Source: Caldilineae bacterium
Lineage (GTDB): Bacteria > Chloroflexota > Anaerolineae > JAAEKA01
Length of the DNA: 64,000 bases
Assembly (NCBI GenBank): GCA_020634555.1
Contig: JACKBK010000002.1
Coordinates: forward strand, 1 to 64,000
Reading direction: 5' to 3'
In this document: in pieces, positions 1-9,283 of the stretch
How the letters are laid out: every line of letters begins with the position of its first letter
Position numbering within the stretch: the first letter of the stretch is position 1
Program-made: the position numbers and the translations under genes
The notes under the pieces: model-generated
The model's input: only the letters and a program-made list of their open reading frames with translations
What the model was told of the DNA's origin: nothing
Databases searched by the model: none

Positions 1-194
1 ACGCCGACAGTTTGGCCGTTGCGTTGGAACTGCACGATGTGGCCGCCGATGCGCGGTAGCACCACGCGCAAAAAATGTGAGGGAAAGACGGCCGGATTGT
101 TCGGCGCGCCGAGCAGTGTGCGAATCGCCTCGATCTGGTCAGGCCAGTTTGGAGCGGCCGGCTGTAACAGCGTGGCGACGACAGGCGTGTCCAC
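1..194 (-). CDS. Partial unknown protein, N-terminus only
   Basis: An open minus-strand frame enters from beyond the left edge of the window. It probably starts at a GTG (192-194), 18 bp after the stop of the upstream thioesterase gene on the same strand. About 64 residues are visible, beginning MDTPVVATLL and running without a stop to the window edge. No catalytic motif falls in the visible part and I do not recognise the family. The same-strand position directly behind the thioesterase suggests it is the next gene of that operon. The ribosome binding site is weak, so the start is uncertain. Confidence 0.45.
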   Translation of the reverse strand, partial: MDTPVVATLLQPAAPNWPDQIEAIRTLLGAPNNPAVFPSHFLRVVLPRIGGHIVQFQRNGQTVG

Positions 195-212
195 GAACGC
201 GTCCCGGCTGGC

Positions 213-677
213 TCAGGCGGCCGGTTGCCAGTCGTCCGGCATACGCACCGCCACCACTTCGCCCCTCGCCGTGATCACGCCGTCAACGGTCACAGTCACG
301 GCCACGACTGCCTTGCGGCCAGTCAGATCGACGACCCGGCCGCGCAGTTCCAGCAGTGGACCAAGCGGGGTTGGCCGCAGATAATCGACCTTGAGCGAGG
401 CAGTGACGAAGCGCGGCGCCTCGGCCCCGGGTGGCTGGTCGGCCAGCGCAGCCGCCGCGGCTGTTCCCATCGCATGGCAATCGACCAACGATGCGATCAG
501 CCCGCCGTAAACAAAGCCGGGGATGGCGATGTGATAAGGACGGGGCTGAAAATGGCAGACGGCCTCGTCCCCGTCGCGGAAGCTACGGATGTGCAGCCCA
601 TCGGGGTTGAGCCGGCCACAACCATAGCAGTAACTGACGGCATCGGGATAGCGGTCTTGAATTGCTGAGGAGGTCAT
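213..677 (-). CDS. PaaI-family hotdog thioesterase
   Basis: The product is about 154 aa, a normal size for a single hotdog-fold acyl-CoA thioesterase. The segment around residues 45-65 (GFVYGGLIASLVDCHAMG) matches the PaaI/4HBT catalytic region, where a conserved Gly-rich helix start is followed by an acidic residue. A Cys-rich opening (CYGCGRLNPDGLHI) is typical of the subgroup with an N-terminal C-x2-C-G-x-x-N-P segment. The ATG at 675-677 overlaps the stop codon of the preceding acetyltransferase gene as ATGA, which implies translational coupling. A longer frame exists upstream, but it lies inside the neighbour and has no role here. The acyl substrate cannot be read from the sequence. Confidence 0.82.
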   Translation of the reverse strand: MTSSAIQDRYPDAVSYCYGCGRLNPDGLHIRSFRDGDEAVCHFQPRPYHIAIPGFVYGGLIASLVDCHAMGTAAAAALADQPPGAEAPRFVTASLKVDYLRPTPLGPLLELRGRVVDLTGRKAVVAVTVTVDGVITARGEVVAVRMPDDWQPAA

Positions 678-1378
678 TGCTGGTCGGTGTCGCCTCGCCT
701 TGGCCCCTGCTTCCACATTTCTTCGAGCGTCATCCTGCCATAGGCGACGTTGGTAATCTGGCCCCAATCGTAGCCCATGATGTGCAGGTCACGCACATCT
801 TCGCCGACGCGCATGGACAGGTCGCCGATGGTACCGGGCGCAAACCCGGTCTCGGTGACCTCGCGCCCCAGGCTGTCCACCTGCCGCTCGAAAAGAAGCG
901 CCATTGAGATAATGTCATCGTACTGGCCGTCCAGCTTGCGCGCCCGGCGGTGCAGGCCCTCAACCAGGAAACCCAGCTTCTCGTAGAGCTTGATGGCCGG
1001 GTCGTTGGAGGCATACACGTCCAGTTCCACACGTTCGAGGCCGATTGCCCGCGCTTTTTGCAAGGCAGCCCGCGCCAGCCGCTCACCGATCCCCTGGCCG
1101 CGGTAGTCCTTCAGCACGCCCATCCCCAGCTCGCCGCAGTGGCGGAACCCTTCCCGCTCCTTGCGGGCGATGTCGGACCAACCGACCACGCGGTCTTCGT
1201 CCATGGCCACGAAGTGCGGATTGCCAACCTGCATGTTCTTGCGGCTGAACGAGCGCGAGATCTCCGGATCGGCCGGCCTGGCCAACCCCAGCCAGCGCCG
1301 TTCCAGCGCCACCGAAGTGACACAGGCATTGTAGCCGTCGATAGTCGCTTCACTGATCGGCACAACTTCAATCGACAC
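674..1378 (-). CDS. GNAT-family N-acetyltransferase
   Basis: The product is about 234 aa. It carries the acetyl-CoA pyrophosphate-binding loop of GNAT enzymes (YRGQGIGERL, near residue 95), followed by the expected helix and the C-terminal signature YEKLGFLVEG. The last ~50 residues extend beyond the usual GNAT fold and are of unknown role. I place the start at the GTG at 1376-1378, which has a GGAG seven bases upstream. A TTG six codons further upstream is the alternative. Its stop overlaps the start of the thioesterase gene by 4 bp, so the two are probably co-expressed. Acceptor substrate unknown. Confidence 0.8.
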   Translation of the reverse strand: MSIEVVPISEATIDGYNACVTSVALERRWLGLARPADPEISRSFSRKNMQVGNPHFVAMDEDRVVGWSDIARKEREGFRHCGELGMGVLKDYRGQGIGERLARAALQKARAIGLERVELDVYASNDPAIKLYEKLGFLVEGLHRRARKLDGQYDDIISMALLFERQVDSLGREVTETGFAPGTIGDLSMRVGEDVRDLHIMGYDWGQITNVAYGRMTLEEMWKQGPRRGDTDQQ

Positions 1379-1402
1379 GTCTATACTCCGCGACAACCGG
1401 TG

Positions 1403-2380
1403 TTAGATCTCCGGCTGGGGCTGCGCTTCCAGCTTCGTCCCTACCGCCGCGCTGCTGCGATCGGCCAACCGTTCCAGGATAATGACGGCCAGAAAACCGG
1501 CCAGCGCAAGGGTAAGCACCGCCGCAACCTCAGGGGAAAGCCCGCCCGGCAGCACATTGAGCTCGCTGATGGCCACGGCCTCACCTTCCAGCAACGTCTC
1601 CGGAACCGCCTTCCACGGCCAGATCTTGCGCAGCGAGCCCAGCATCAGCCCCATCAATGCGGCAATGGTCAGGTCATGGGCGTGGCGCAGCAACCAACGC
1701 AATACACGGCTGAACGTCAGCAAACCGACGACAGCGCCGCCGGCCACCAGCGCCAGCGTTACCAAATCGCGAGTGACCACCGCTGCCAGGACGTACTCGT
1801 ATTTTCCCAGCAACACCAGGATGAAGGCGCCTGAAATGCCAGGCAGAATCATGGCACAGCTTGCCAGCGCGCCGCTCAGCAGCAGGAAGAGCGGTGTGTT
1901 GGGCGTATGGGCCGGCACCATACCAACCAGCAGGAACATCAACACCGTGAACAGGGCCAGTGCGCCGACGGTGCTTGCCGTCCAGCGCCTGACGCGGCGG
2001 CGCACGACGAAGACCGACGCCAGCACCAGGCCAAAGAAGAAGCCCCAGACGTAGGTCGGATAGTGCTCCAGCGCGGTGGTCAGGAAATGAGCGATCGTCA
2101 GGATCGCCAGCATGATGCCCAGCGCCAACGCCAGCAGGAAGCGCCAAGGCAACTGTGCAAAGGCCGCCGAAACCTGGAGGCGCAGCAGGCGGCGGACGAA
2201 CTGAGCGTTAATTGAAGCGATGGCGTCCAACAGTGTCTCGTAGATTCCGAGAATGAAGGCCATGGTACCGCCCGACACGCCGGGTACGACGTCGGCAGAT
2301 CCCATGGCAAAACCGCGGGCCAGAATGCTCAGGAGTTCTTTCGGGGTGCGTGGGTTGCTGTAAGGGTCTTTGTTTTCCAT
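1403..2380 (-). CDS. DUF368 membrane protein, putative undecaprenyl-phosphate translocase
   Basis: The 325-aa protein is strongly hydrophobic, with about eight to nine predicted membrane segments. The N-terminal signature GSADVVPGVSGGTMAFILG (residues ~28-46) and a second inverted-type repeat, MILPGISGAFILVLLG (residues ~176-191), are the hallmarks of the DUF368 family. Members of that family (PopT) have been shown to recycle the C55 lipid carrier undecaprenyl phosphate across the cytoplasmic membrane. The assignment to that role is by family only. It sits 24 bp upstream of the GNAT gene on the same strand, and an operon is possible. The start is ATG with a weak ribosome binding site. Confidence 0.85.
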   Translation of the reverse strand: MENKDPYSNPRTPKELLSILARGFAMGSADVVPGVSGGTMAFILGIYETLLDAIASINAQFVRRLLRLQVSAAFAQLPWRFLLALALGIMLAILTIAHFLTTALEHYPTYVWGFFFGLVLASVFVVRRRVRRWTASTVGALALFTVLMFLLVGMVPAHTPNTPLFLLLSGALASCAMILPGISGAFILVLLGKYEYVLAAVVTRDLVTLALVAGGAVVGLLTFSRVLRWLLRHAHDLTIAALMGLMLGSLRKIWPWKAVPETLLEGEAVAISELNVLPGGLSPEVAAVLTLALAGFLAVIILERLADRSSAAVGTKLEAQPQPEI

Positions 2381-2436
2381 GCTCGATTCTTGATACAGGT
2401 GATGTCAAATGGCCGAAGTCGGCGCAAGGGGCCATT

Positions 2437-3384
2437 CTAGCCGATGTCGGCGTCTGCGCCAAGTTGGGCAGGCCAGCCGTTTGGCAGCGCAAGGAGGTCA
2501 ACTGGCAGCGGGGCGCTGAAGGTTTGCGCCGGGAACGCATCCGATGCGGGCAAGGTGATGCGCAGGGCGTGCAGCATGAGACGGGTCGATGGTTTTCTTT
2601 GGCCGCTATACAGCCGGTCGCCCAGGATCGGGGCATCCAGGTATGCCAGATGCACCCGGAGTTGGTGGGTACGTCCTGTCTGCGGCCAGAGTTGCACCCA
2701 CTGGGCCGAATCCGTTTCTGCGATGATCTGGTAATGTGTGGACGCCGCCCTGCCGCCCCGTTCCACCGCGGCCATCATGTCGCGCCGGGCTGGGCTGCGG
2801 CCGATGGCGACGCTGATCACGCCGCTTGCCGCCAGGCGATTGGGCGCGCTGACCACCGCGACATATTCCTTCTCCACCGTACGCTGCTGAAAGGCGCGGT
2901 CGAGATAGCGATTGGCGGCCTGGCTACGCGTCAGCAGGACCACGCCTGATGTGTCGCGGTCGAGACGGTGAAAGAGTGTCACTTTGCCGAAACGTGTTTC
3001 AGCCAGCGACAGCAAGCTGACCGCGCCGGTGTAGCGGGTCGGTTCGGCCAGCAGGCCAGCCGGTTTATCGATGGCAATGATATCCCCGCGGTCAGCGATA
3101 ATCCAGCGGTCGTCGAACGCGGCAAAGGGGCGCGGCTTGGCGCGCGGCGCGCTGAGCAGCTCAACCCGATCGCCGTTGCGAATCAGCCATGAAGCCAGCC
3201 GCACCTGGCGCTTGTTGACGCTGACGCGGCCGCCGGAGATCAAACTCTGGATAGATCGCCGGCCAGCCTCGGGGTACTGGTCGCGCAGAAAGCGATCCAG
3301 GCGCACCGGCTCGCTCAGATCGCGGGCGATGACCCGGACAGGAGACGGTCTATCGGTAGTGCGGGAACGACGGGGTTGGCTCAT
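2437..3384 (-). CDS. RluA-family pseudouridine synthase
   Basis: The product is about 315 aa. An N-terminal S4 RNA-binding domain (residues ~25-75) is followed by the RluA catalytic domain. The active-site motif HRLDRDTSGVVLLT contains the invariant aspartate that attacks the target uridine. The C-terminal motifs LWPQTGRTHQLRVHLAYLDAPILGD are also canonical. It would isomerise uridine in rRNA or tRNA, but the exact position cannot be deduced. I chose the ATG at 3384 (MSQPRRSRTT), because the longer frame adds only non-conserved residues. Confidence 0.9.
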   Translation of the reverse strand: MSQPRRSRTTDRPSPVRVIARDLSEPVRLDRFLRDQYPEAGRRSIQSLISGGRVSVNKRQVRLASWLIRNGDRVELLSAPRAKPRPFAAFDDRWIIADRGDIIAIDKPAGLLAEPTRYTGAVSLLSLAETRFGKVTLFHRLDRDTSGVVLLTRSQAANRYLDRAFQQRTVEKEYVAVVSAPNRLAASGVISVAIGRSPARRDMMAAVERGGRAASTHYQIIAETDSAQWVQLWPQTGRTHQLRVHLAYLDAPILGDRLYSGQRKPSTRLMLHALRITLPASDAFPAQTFSAPLPVDLLALPNGWPAQLGADADIG

Positions 3385-3418
3385 GAGTGTGGAATGTACT
3401 GAACATGATCTTTGCACC

Positions 3419-3469
3419 GGAGTCGAGGCTTTAGCCAGGTCTTCAACGCCCGGCTAAAGCCTCGACTCC
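3419..3469. terminator. Stem-loop with 18-bp arms
   Basis: Perfect inverted repeat: arms at 3419-3436 and 3452-3469 with a 15-nt loop. It lies between the end of the MenI-like thioesterase gene and the start of the pseudouridine synthase gene, both on the minus strand. There is no clear T-run on either side. It could slow transcription or be a dispersed palindromic repeat rather than a true intrinsic terminator. Confidence 0.5.
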
Positions 3470-3484
3470 AGGTTCTGGATCGTT

Positions 3485-3919
3485 CTACCGATCGAGGCGG
3501 ACGACTGCCATGGTCAGGCGCGAGATACAGACCAGTCGCTCTTCCTCGTTGACGATGCGTATCTCCCAAACGTGGGTGGATTTGCCGAGGTGGATCGGCC
3601 GCGCCGTACCTGTTACCCAGCCGGAGCGCACCGAGCGTACGTGGTTGGCATTGACCTCCACACCGACCACGGTGAACTGGGCCGGGTCGATGCAGAGGAA
3701 GGAAGCCGCGCTGCCAAGAGTCTCCGCCAGCGCCACCGATGCGCCGCCGTGCAGCAAGCCGGCCGGCTGCACGGTACGGTGGTCCACGGGCATACGCGCT
3801 CGCAGGAAGTCGTCACCCAGCTCGATAAACTCGATTCCCAGGTGCTCGATCATCGTGTTGTTTGCCATGCCGCGCACAGCGGTCTTGTCGGGGGTGGAAA
3901 ACCAGATTGCCAAGATCAC
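3485..3919 (-). CDS. MenI/YdiI-like hotdog thioesterase
   Basis: The product is about 144 aa. It follows the E. coli YdiI/MenI pattern over its whole length: a W-F-S-T-P start, then NTMIEHLGIEF, MPVDHRTVQPAGLLHGGASVALAETLG (helix with catalytic Glu/Asp region), and a C-terminal ISRLTMAVV strand. The family hydrolyses aromatic or naphthoyl CoA thioesters (DHNA-CoA in menaquinone synthesis). The actual substrate here is inferred, since no menaquinone gene is adjacent. The start is a GTG (3917-3919) with GAGG a few bases upstream. An ATG 17 codons further in would delete conserved N-terminal residues. Confidence 0.82.
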   Translation of the reverse strand: MILAIWFSTPDKTAVRGMANNTMIEHLGIEFIELGDDFLRARMPVDHRTVQPAGLLHGGASVALAETLGSAASFLCIDPAQFTVVGVEVNANHVRSVRSGWVTGTARPIHLGKSTHVWEIRIVNEEERLVCISRLTMAVVRLDR

Positions 3920-3942
3920 ATACCTCGTTAGTAGCGCCACAA

Positions 3943-3967
3943 CGTCATTCCCGCGCAGGTGGGGATC
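3943..3967. repeat. Degenerate half of CATTCCCGCG repeat
   Basis: CGTCATTCCCGCG followed by a Gly-rich variant resembles one arm of the dispersed palindrome seen intact at 17278-17344. It lies between the thioesterase and DUF1338 genes. The second arm is not convincing, so this is probably a decayed copy. Confidence 0.4.
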
Positions 3968-4003
3968 ACCTCGTGTGGGCGCTGGATTCATGACAGAAAA
4001 CAG

Positions 4004-4957
4004 CTATCCTCGTTTGTTCGTCTGGTGGGAATAGGTGCTTTCGAAGATCTTGTCGGCGTTGCCAACCTCAAACCCGTCACGGCGATGCTGGCGCTGTATC
4101 TGATCAACCGGCAGGCCGGTGTATTGCGGCAACACGCGGCGTTCAGCGAACTCGACGTAGGAGCCGGAGATGTGGAATTGCTCCAGGCCGCCGTATCCAT
4201 CGCTGAACCAGGCGTTTACCATCTCGGCCACGGTAGAGCTCTGGATCAGCAGGCCGTCCTGGCTGATCTTGATCTTGCCGCCTGCATCGTTGAGTTTGAA
4301 GCCGTGGGCTTCCAGAAACGCGTTGAACTGCGCCACGGTGTTGTAGCCCACGGGCAGATTGTGGACGCTGACGGTGAAATGGTTGAGGTAGTAGCGGTTG
4401 TAGATCACCCAGGCGGCGTATTCGCTTTCTGCCGCCAGCCGGCTGTAATCGTGCCAGGTGGGCGTGCGCCACAGTGGGCGGTGCAGAAACGCATCGACCG
4501 CGGCGCCGTCGTCCAGATCCAGCGCGTCCACCGGGTCGGATCTCACCTCGTCGGTGTAGGAGCGGATGATGCTGGCGGCTTCGGCGGACAGATCGTCTAC
4601 CAGCAGTTGGCTGATGAAGATGCGCGGGTAGACGGGCAGCGGCGGCGAGTACCACCAGGCCGCCAGCTTTTTGCCGGGGAAGCGAAACGGGTCGCGCCGT
4701 TGATAGCCGCAGTGCAGGAAGACCTTCTCCAGCGATGCGACGCCGAGTTGCGCTACGCCCATGGTGCGGAAGGCGATGTGGTCGTTCTCGATGGCGTCGC
4801 CGGAAGAGATGACTCCGTCGGCCACCATCGCGTCGATGATAGCCTGTACGTCGGGCACGCGTTCCTTGTAGCGCCGCATCAGCCCGCCGAGGATGACGTC
4901 GAGGGTTGCCAGCCGGTTAGATGAAACGGCGGTCGGGTTGTTTTTGGTTTCAGGCAT
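4004..4957 (-). CDS. DUF1338 protein, 2-oxoadipate dioxygenase/decarboxylase-like
   Basis: The 317-aa protein matches the DUF1338 family, named for HglS of Pseudomonas putida (2-oxoadipate to D-2-hydroxyglutarate, Fe(II)-dependent). The metal-binding elements are visible: IENDHIAFRTMG near residue 60, NHFTVSVHNLP near 190 and the acidic SGSYVEFAERR near 275, giving a His-His-Glu set. This is a VOC-like fold. No lysine-catabolism gene lies nearby, so the substrate in this organism is an inference from the family. ATG start at 4957. It stands alone on the minus strand between repeat elements. Confidence 0.82.
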   Translation of the reverse strand: MPETKNNPTAVSSNRLATLDVILGGLMRRYKERVPDVQAIIDAMVADGVISSGDAIENDHIAFRTMGVAQLGVASLEKVFLHCGYQRRDPFRFPGKKLAAWWYSPPLPVYPRIFISQLLVDDLSAEAASIIRSYTDEVRSDPVDALDLDDGAAVDAFLHRPLWRTPTWHDYSRLAAESEYAAWVIYNRYYLNHFTVSVHNLPVGYNTVAQFNAFLEAHGFKLNDAGGKIKISQDGLLIQSSTVAEMVNAWFSDGYGGLEQFHISGSYVEFAERRVLPQYTGLPVDQIQRQHRRDGFEVGNADKIFESTYSHQTNKRG

Positions 4958-4980
4958 AGTTATTTCGCTTTACATATCAC

Positions 4981-5072
4981 CGTCATTCCCGCGAAAGCGG
5001 GAATCCACTCTTCACCAGCACTAGACTCCCGCCTCCGCGGGAGTGACGCAACAGTGAGATCTGAGTAGTTAC
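4981..5072. repeat. CATTCCCGCG palindromic repeat copy
   Basis: Imperfect inverted repeat (CGTCATTCCCGCG ... CGCGGGAGTGACG) followed by a conserved tail ending CTGAGTAGTTAC. It occupies the gap between the MBL hydrolase and DUF1338 genes. The tail matches those at 17345-17368 and, inverted, at 58226 and 61256. Confidence 0.75.
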
Positions 5073-5093
5073 GATTCTCGGCTATAGCGCGAA

Positions 5094-5993
5094 CTACGCG
5101 CGGCGCCACAGCAGACGGTTGGCGTCCAGCGCGATATCGACGCGGCCGGCCTGTCGCAGAGAGTTCAGGCAGGCATGGATCGTGGTGCGCGTCAGGTAGT
5201 AGATGGCCGGCTGCTGGATGGACAGCTCCATCGTGTCGGCCACTCGCTTCAACACCTGGCTGTCGTCAGCCGGCGCCGGCAGTGCATCGTACACTAGCTG
5301 GCGGATCATCTCGATTCGGCGGACGTTGTAGTCCAGCACCTCCTCCAACGAGTTGCGGTCGTACGCGTCGCCGTGGCCTTGGGCGAACAGGCTGTATGGC
5401 AGTGCCGGCAGGCTGCCCAGCGTTGCCAGCGTCTGATCAATATCCACATAGAAGGGGATGCCGTACTTGTCCAATACCTCAGGCGGGAAATATGCGTCGG
5501 CGGCAAAGCAGACGCGCTGGCCCGGCCATCCGACCATCACCTGGTTGTGGGCATGGCCGGGCGCCGGGATCACGTCGATCTCGAATCCGAACACCTCCTG
5601 ATGGCCCGGCGGCAGCAAGCCGTCAAGCTGGCACGGCTGTGCCAGGATAAACTTGCCTTGCAACTCCCGCGTCGGTTGCGCTCCTGCAAAGAGATAGACC
5701 GGCTCCAGCGCGGGATTCTCGATCACAGCGGCCTCGAACGCCGGTGCGAGAACGGGAACGCCGGTACGCCGCTTGATCTCGCCCGCGCCGCCGAAGTGGT
5801 CCGCGTGGGCGTGGGTGATCAGAACGCCGGCCAGCGCGACGTTCAGTGCAGCGACGTGTTTAAGGATCCGCCGGGCCGCGTCGCGATCCAGCCCCGTGTC
5901 CACCAGCAGTGCCCGGCCGTCCTGCACAAGAAGGCCGGCGTTGGAGCCGGCCCTCAGGTGATATGCGCTATCGGTCAGTTGTACGAGGTTCAC
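5094..5993 (-). CDS. MBL-fold metallo-hydrolase
   Basis: The product is 299 aa. The metal-binding motif THAHADHFGG (residues ~58-67) is the H-x-H-x-D-H signature of the metallo-beta-lactamase superfamily. Further ligands are the histidine in APGHAHNQV and the aspartate in CFAADAYF. After the hydrolase domain (~residues 1-210) there is a helical C-terminal segment of ~80 aa (LEEVLDYNVRRIEMIRQLV) of the winged-helix type found in glyoxalase II-like and LACTB2-like enzymes. The start is GTG at 5991-5993 with AAGGTG upstream. Substrate unknown. Confidence 0.85.
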   Translation of the reverse strand: MNLVQLTDSAYHLRAGSNAGLLVQDGRALLVDTGLDRDAARRILKHVAALNVALAGVLITHAHADHFGGAGEIKRRTGVPVLAPAFEAAVIENPALEPVYLFAGAQPTRELQGKFILAQPCQLDGLLPPGHQEVFGFEIDVIPAPGHAHNQVMVGWPGQRVCFAADAYFPPEVLDKYGIPFYVDIDQTLATLGSLPALPYSLFAQGHGDAYDRNSLEEVLDYNVRRIEMIRQLVYDALPAPADDSQVLKRVADTMELSIQQPAIYYLTRTTIHACLNSLRQAGRVDIALDANRLLWRRA

Positions 5994-6004
5994 GGGGAAC
6001 GCAC

Positions 6005-6136
6005 CTTGAAGGCAAAGAAGGGTGGAAAGGATGGAAAGGATGGAAAGAAGGGAAATGAAGGGAAATGAAGGAAACAGTGCAAGGCCGGGACGCTTCTGCG
6101 CATCTCTCCTTTCCCTTGTTTCCTTCGTTTCCCTCT
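6005..6136. repeat. Purine/pyrimidine inverted repeat region
   Basis: A purine-rich tract (6010-6076, repeated GGAAAGGAT and GGGAAATGAA units) faces a pyrimidine-rich tract (6105-6136, CCCTTGTTTCC-type units). The RNA could fold into a long imperfect hairpin between livF and the MBL gene, possibly ending the liv transcript. A related TTTCCCTCGTTTCC sequence occurs inside the radical SAM gene near 13000. Confidence 0.55.
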
Positions 6137-6149
6137 TTTCCGCTCTGCC

Positions 6150-6849
6150 TCAGTCCATGCCGAGGTAGGCCTTCATCACCTCGGGGTCGTCCAGCAGCTC
6201 CTGGCCGGTGCCGCTGAGGACGATGCTGCCGGTTTCCAGGACGTAGGCCCGATGGGCGATGGAAAGCGCCATCAGCGCGTTCTGCTCGACCAGCAGCACG
6301 GTGACCCCTTCGGCGTTGATCTCCTTGATGGTGTCGAAGATCAGGTCGACCAGGATCGGCGCCAGGCCCATGGACGGTTCATCCAGCAGCAGCAGCCGTG
6401 GGCTGGCCATCAAGGCCCGGCCCATGGCCAGCATCTGCTGCTCGCCGCCGGACAGGGTACCGGCAAGCTGTTTCCGCCGCTCCTTGAGACGCGGGAAAAG
6501 CTCGTAGACGTGCTCCAGATCGCGCTTGATACCTTCCTTGTCCTTGCGGGTGAACGCGCCCATCTCCAGGTTCTCGGCTACCGACAGCCGTCCGAAGACG
6601 CGCCGGCCCTCGGGAGACTGAGAAACGCCGCGCGTCACGATGCTGTGCGCCGGGAGCTCGTGGATCGGCTCGCCGTCCAGCGTGATGGTGCCCTGGCGCG
6701 GGTGCAGGATGCCGCTGATGGTATTGAGGATAGTTGTCTTGCCGGCGCCGTTTGCGCCGATCAGGGTCACGATCTCTCCCTTGTCCACCGTGACGGTGAT
6801 GCCTTTGAGGGCGTGGATGGCACCGTAGAAGGTGTGGATGTCGTTGGCT

Positions 6850-6863
<14 letters not shown>
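6150..6863 (-). CDS. livF: Branched-chain amino acid ABC transporter ATPase LivF
   Basis: The product is 237 aa from the ATG at 6861-6863. Walker A is GANGAGKTT, the signature is LSGGEQQM, and Walker B is LLLLDEPSMGLAPILVD, followed by the LivF-type LVEQNA H-loop region. It is the second cytoplasmic ATPase of a branched-chain amino acid importer (HAAT family) and pairs with LivG. The start overlaps the end of livG by 14 bp. An ATG 11 codons upstream would give a longer overlap and a non-conserved leader. It is the last gene of the liv operon, followed by a purine/pyrimidine hairpin. Confidence 0.93.
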
Positions 6864-7635
<772 letters not shown>

Positions 7636-7639
7636 GAGT

Positions 7640-9274
7640 CTACTCCGCTACATCCGGTGACATTTCATGCAGTTCCAGCTTGCGTCTCGCCTCGGGCAGC
7701 AGACCTTCCGGCCGCCGGAGCATCATGAAGACCAGCACTGCGCCGTAAACCAACAAGCGGTACTCAGCGAACTCACGCAGCAGCTCCGGCAGTCCAACCA
7801 ATGCGACCGCGCCGATGATGACGCCCGGAATGCTGCCCAACCCGCCGACGATGATGACCGCCAGCACGTTGATCGACACCAGCAGGTTGAAGCTGTGGGG
7901 ATAGATCGATGTCAGCTTGGAGGCGAAGATCGCACCGGCCAGACCGGACAGCGCCGCGCCGGTGGCAAAGGCCAGCAGCTTGTTGCGCACCAGGTCGATG
8001 CCCATAGCCTGCGCCACATCCTCGTCCTCGCGGATGGCCATCCAGTTGCGTCCCAGCCGCGAGTATTTGAGCCTGGTGGCGATGAACGCCGCGATCACAC
8101 AGCCGATGACCACGATGTAGTACAGCTTCTGCGGGTTGTCGAATGCCAGGCCGAACGTGGTGGGTTTGGGTATCTGCGTGATGCCGTTGGATCCGCCGAT
8201 CAAGGGCTTGAGCCAGTCCGACAGGGCAACGAGGCGAATGATCTCACCGAAACCCAGGGTGACGATGGCCAGATAGTCGCCGCGCATGTTGAGTACCGGG
8301 ATACCCAGGATCGCGCCCGCCAACATGGCCGTCAGCACGGCGAAAGGCAGCGCGACCCAAAAGCTGGTATGGATCGGAAACCAGGTGATCTCGGGCGACG
8401 TGAAAATCGCCATGACATAGGCGCCGATGGCAAAGAACGCCACATAGCCCAGGTCCAGCAGGCCGGCGTAGCCAACCACGATGTTCAGGCCCAGCCCCAT
8501 CAACACGAAGATGCCGGTGATCACCAACACCTCGCTGGGGTACGAGCCGAGAAGCGGCAACGCCAGGACAAACAGCCCGGCCAGGACCCAGACACCCAGG
8601 CGCATCGTTCGCTGCTGGCCGGAGGGCAGTGCCTGCGAACGTGTGCGGATCGGCTTTTCAAAGCGGTCCCAGAGAAAGATTGCCACTGCTGAGATCACAA
8701 AAACGGCAATCGCGACCGGAAGTTGCAGGCCGCGGCCCGCAAACAGTGCGCTGTAAGTGACAGACAAGACGGGTACCGCAATCAACCCGACGCCGATGGA
8801 CTTGCGCAGCGCCTTGGGCAGCAACACCAGCACGCCGAACAGGATGCCCATCAGGAGTCCGAAGCCCAGCAGGACAAAGATGCCCTGCGGCACACCCAGC
8901 CCAAAGGTGAGTAGGTCGTAGAGGACCGGCGTGGCGTGGATGAATACCCCGCGCAGGTCGATCTGTTCGCCCACCACGACAAGCAAGGCCAGCACGATGC
9001 TGATCATCAGGCCCGCGATGGCGGCGCACGCCAACGTACGATATACTGGCGCCTTCTCGCCGTGCTCAGGTGTAGCCTTCTGCGCTGCCTGCACCGCAAA
9101 GATGGCATAGACGGCCAGCAGGAACACCTGGCCCATGGAGAGAATACCGGTGATCACGTAGCGTCCCAGCGACGCTTCGACGATGCCTACAAGGCTCAAG
9201 AAAAGCGCCACCACGCCACCGATCAGGCCGGTGGTCACCGGGGTCATCCAACTAAACTTGGACGCTGATTTCAT
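7640..9274 (-). CDS. livM: Branched-chain amino acid ABC transporter permease LivM, long form
   Basis: The 544-aa membrane protein has about 13 hydrophobic segments. The C-terminal ~310 residues are the LivM core (LNIVVGYAGLLDLGYVAFFAIGAY, the LTLGFGEIIRL loop and a GAALSGLAGAIFA segment that contacts the ATPases). The first ~220 residues add several membrane spans. E. coli LivM also has an N-terminal extension but is shorter (~425 aa). Its gene is separated from livH by 9 bp and from livG by 4 bp. Confidence 0.9.
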   Translation of the reverse strand: MKSASKFSWMTPVTTGLIGGVVALFLSLVGIVEASLGRYVITGILSMGQVFLLAVYAIFAVQAAQKATPEHGEKAPVYRTLACAAIAGLMISIVLALLVVVGEQIDLRGVFIHATPVLYDLLTFGLGVPQGIFVLLGFGLLMGILFGVLVLLPKALRKSIGVGLIAVPVLSVTYSALFAGRGLQLPVAIAVFVISAVAIFLWDRFEKPIRTRSQALPSGQQRTMRLGVWVLAGLFVLALPLLGSYPSEVLVITGIFVLMGLGLNIVVGYAGLLDLGYVAFFAIGAYVMAIFTSPEITWFPIHTSFWVALPFAVLTAMLAGAILGIPVLNMRGDYLAIVTLGFGEIIRLVALSDWLKPLIGGSNGITQIPKPTTFGLAFDNPQKLYYIVVIGCVIAAFIATRLKYSRLGRNWMAIREDEDVAQAMGIDLVRNKLLAFATGAALSGLAGAIFASKLTSIYPHSFNLLVSINVLAVIIVGGLGSIPGVIIGAVALVGLPELLREFAEYRLLVYGAVLVFMMLRRPEGLLPEARRKLELHEMSPDVAE

Positions 9275-9283
9275 GGCACACCT

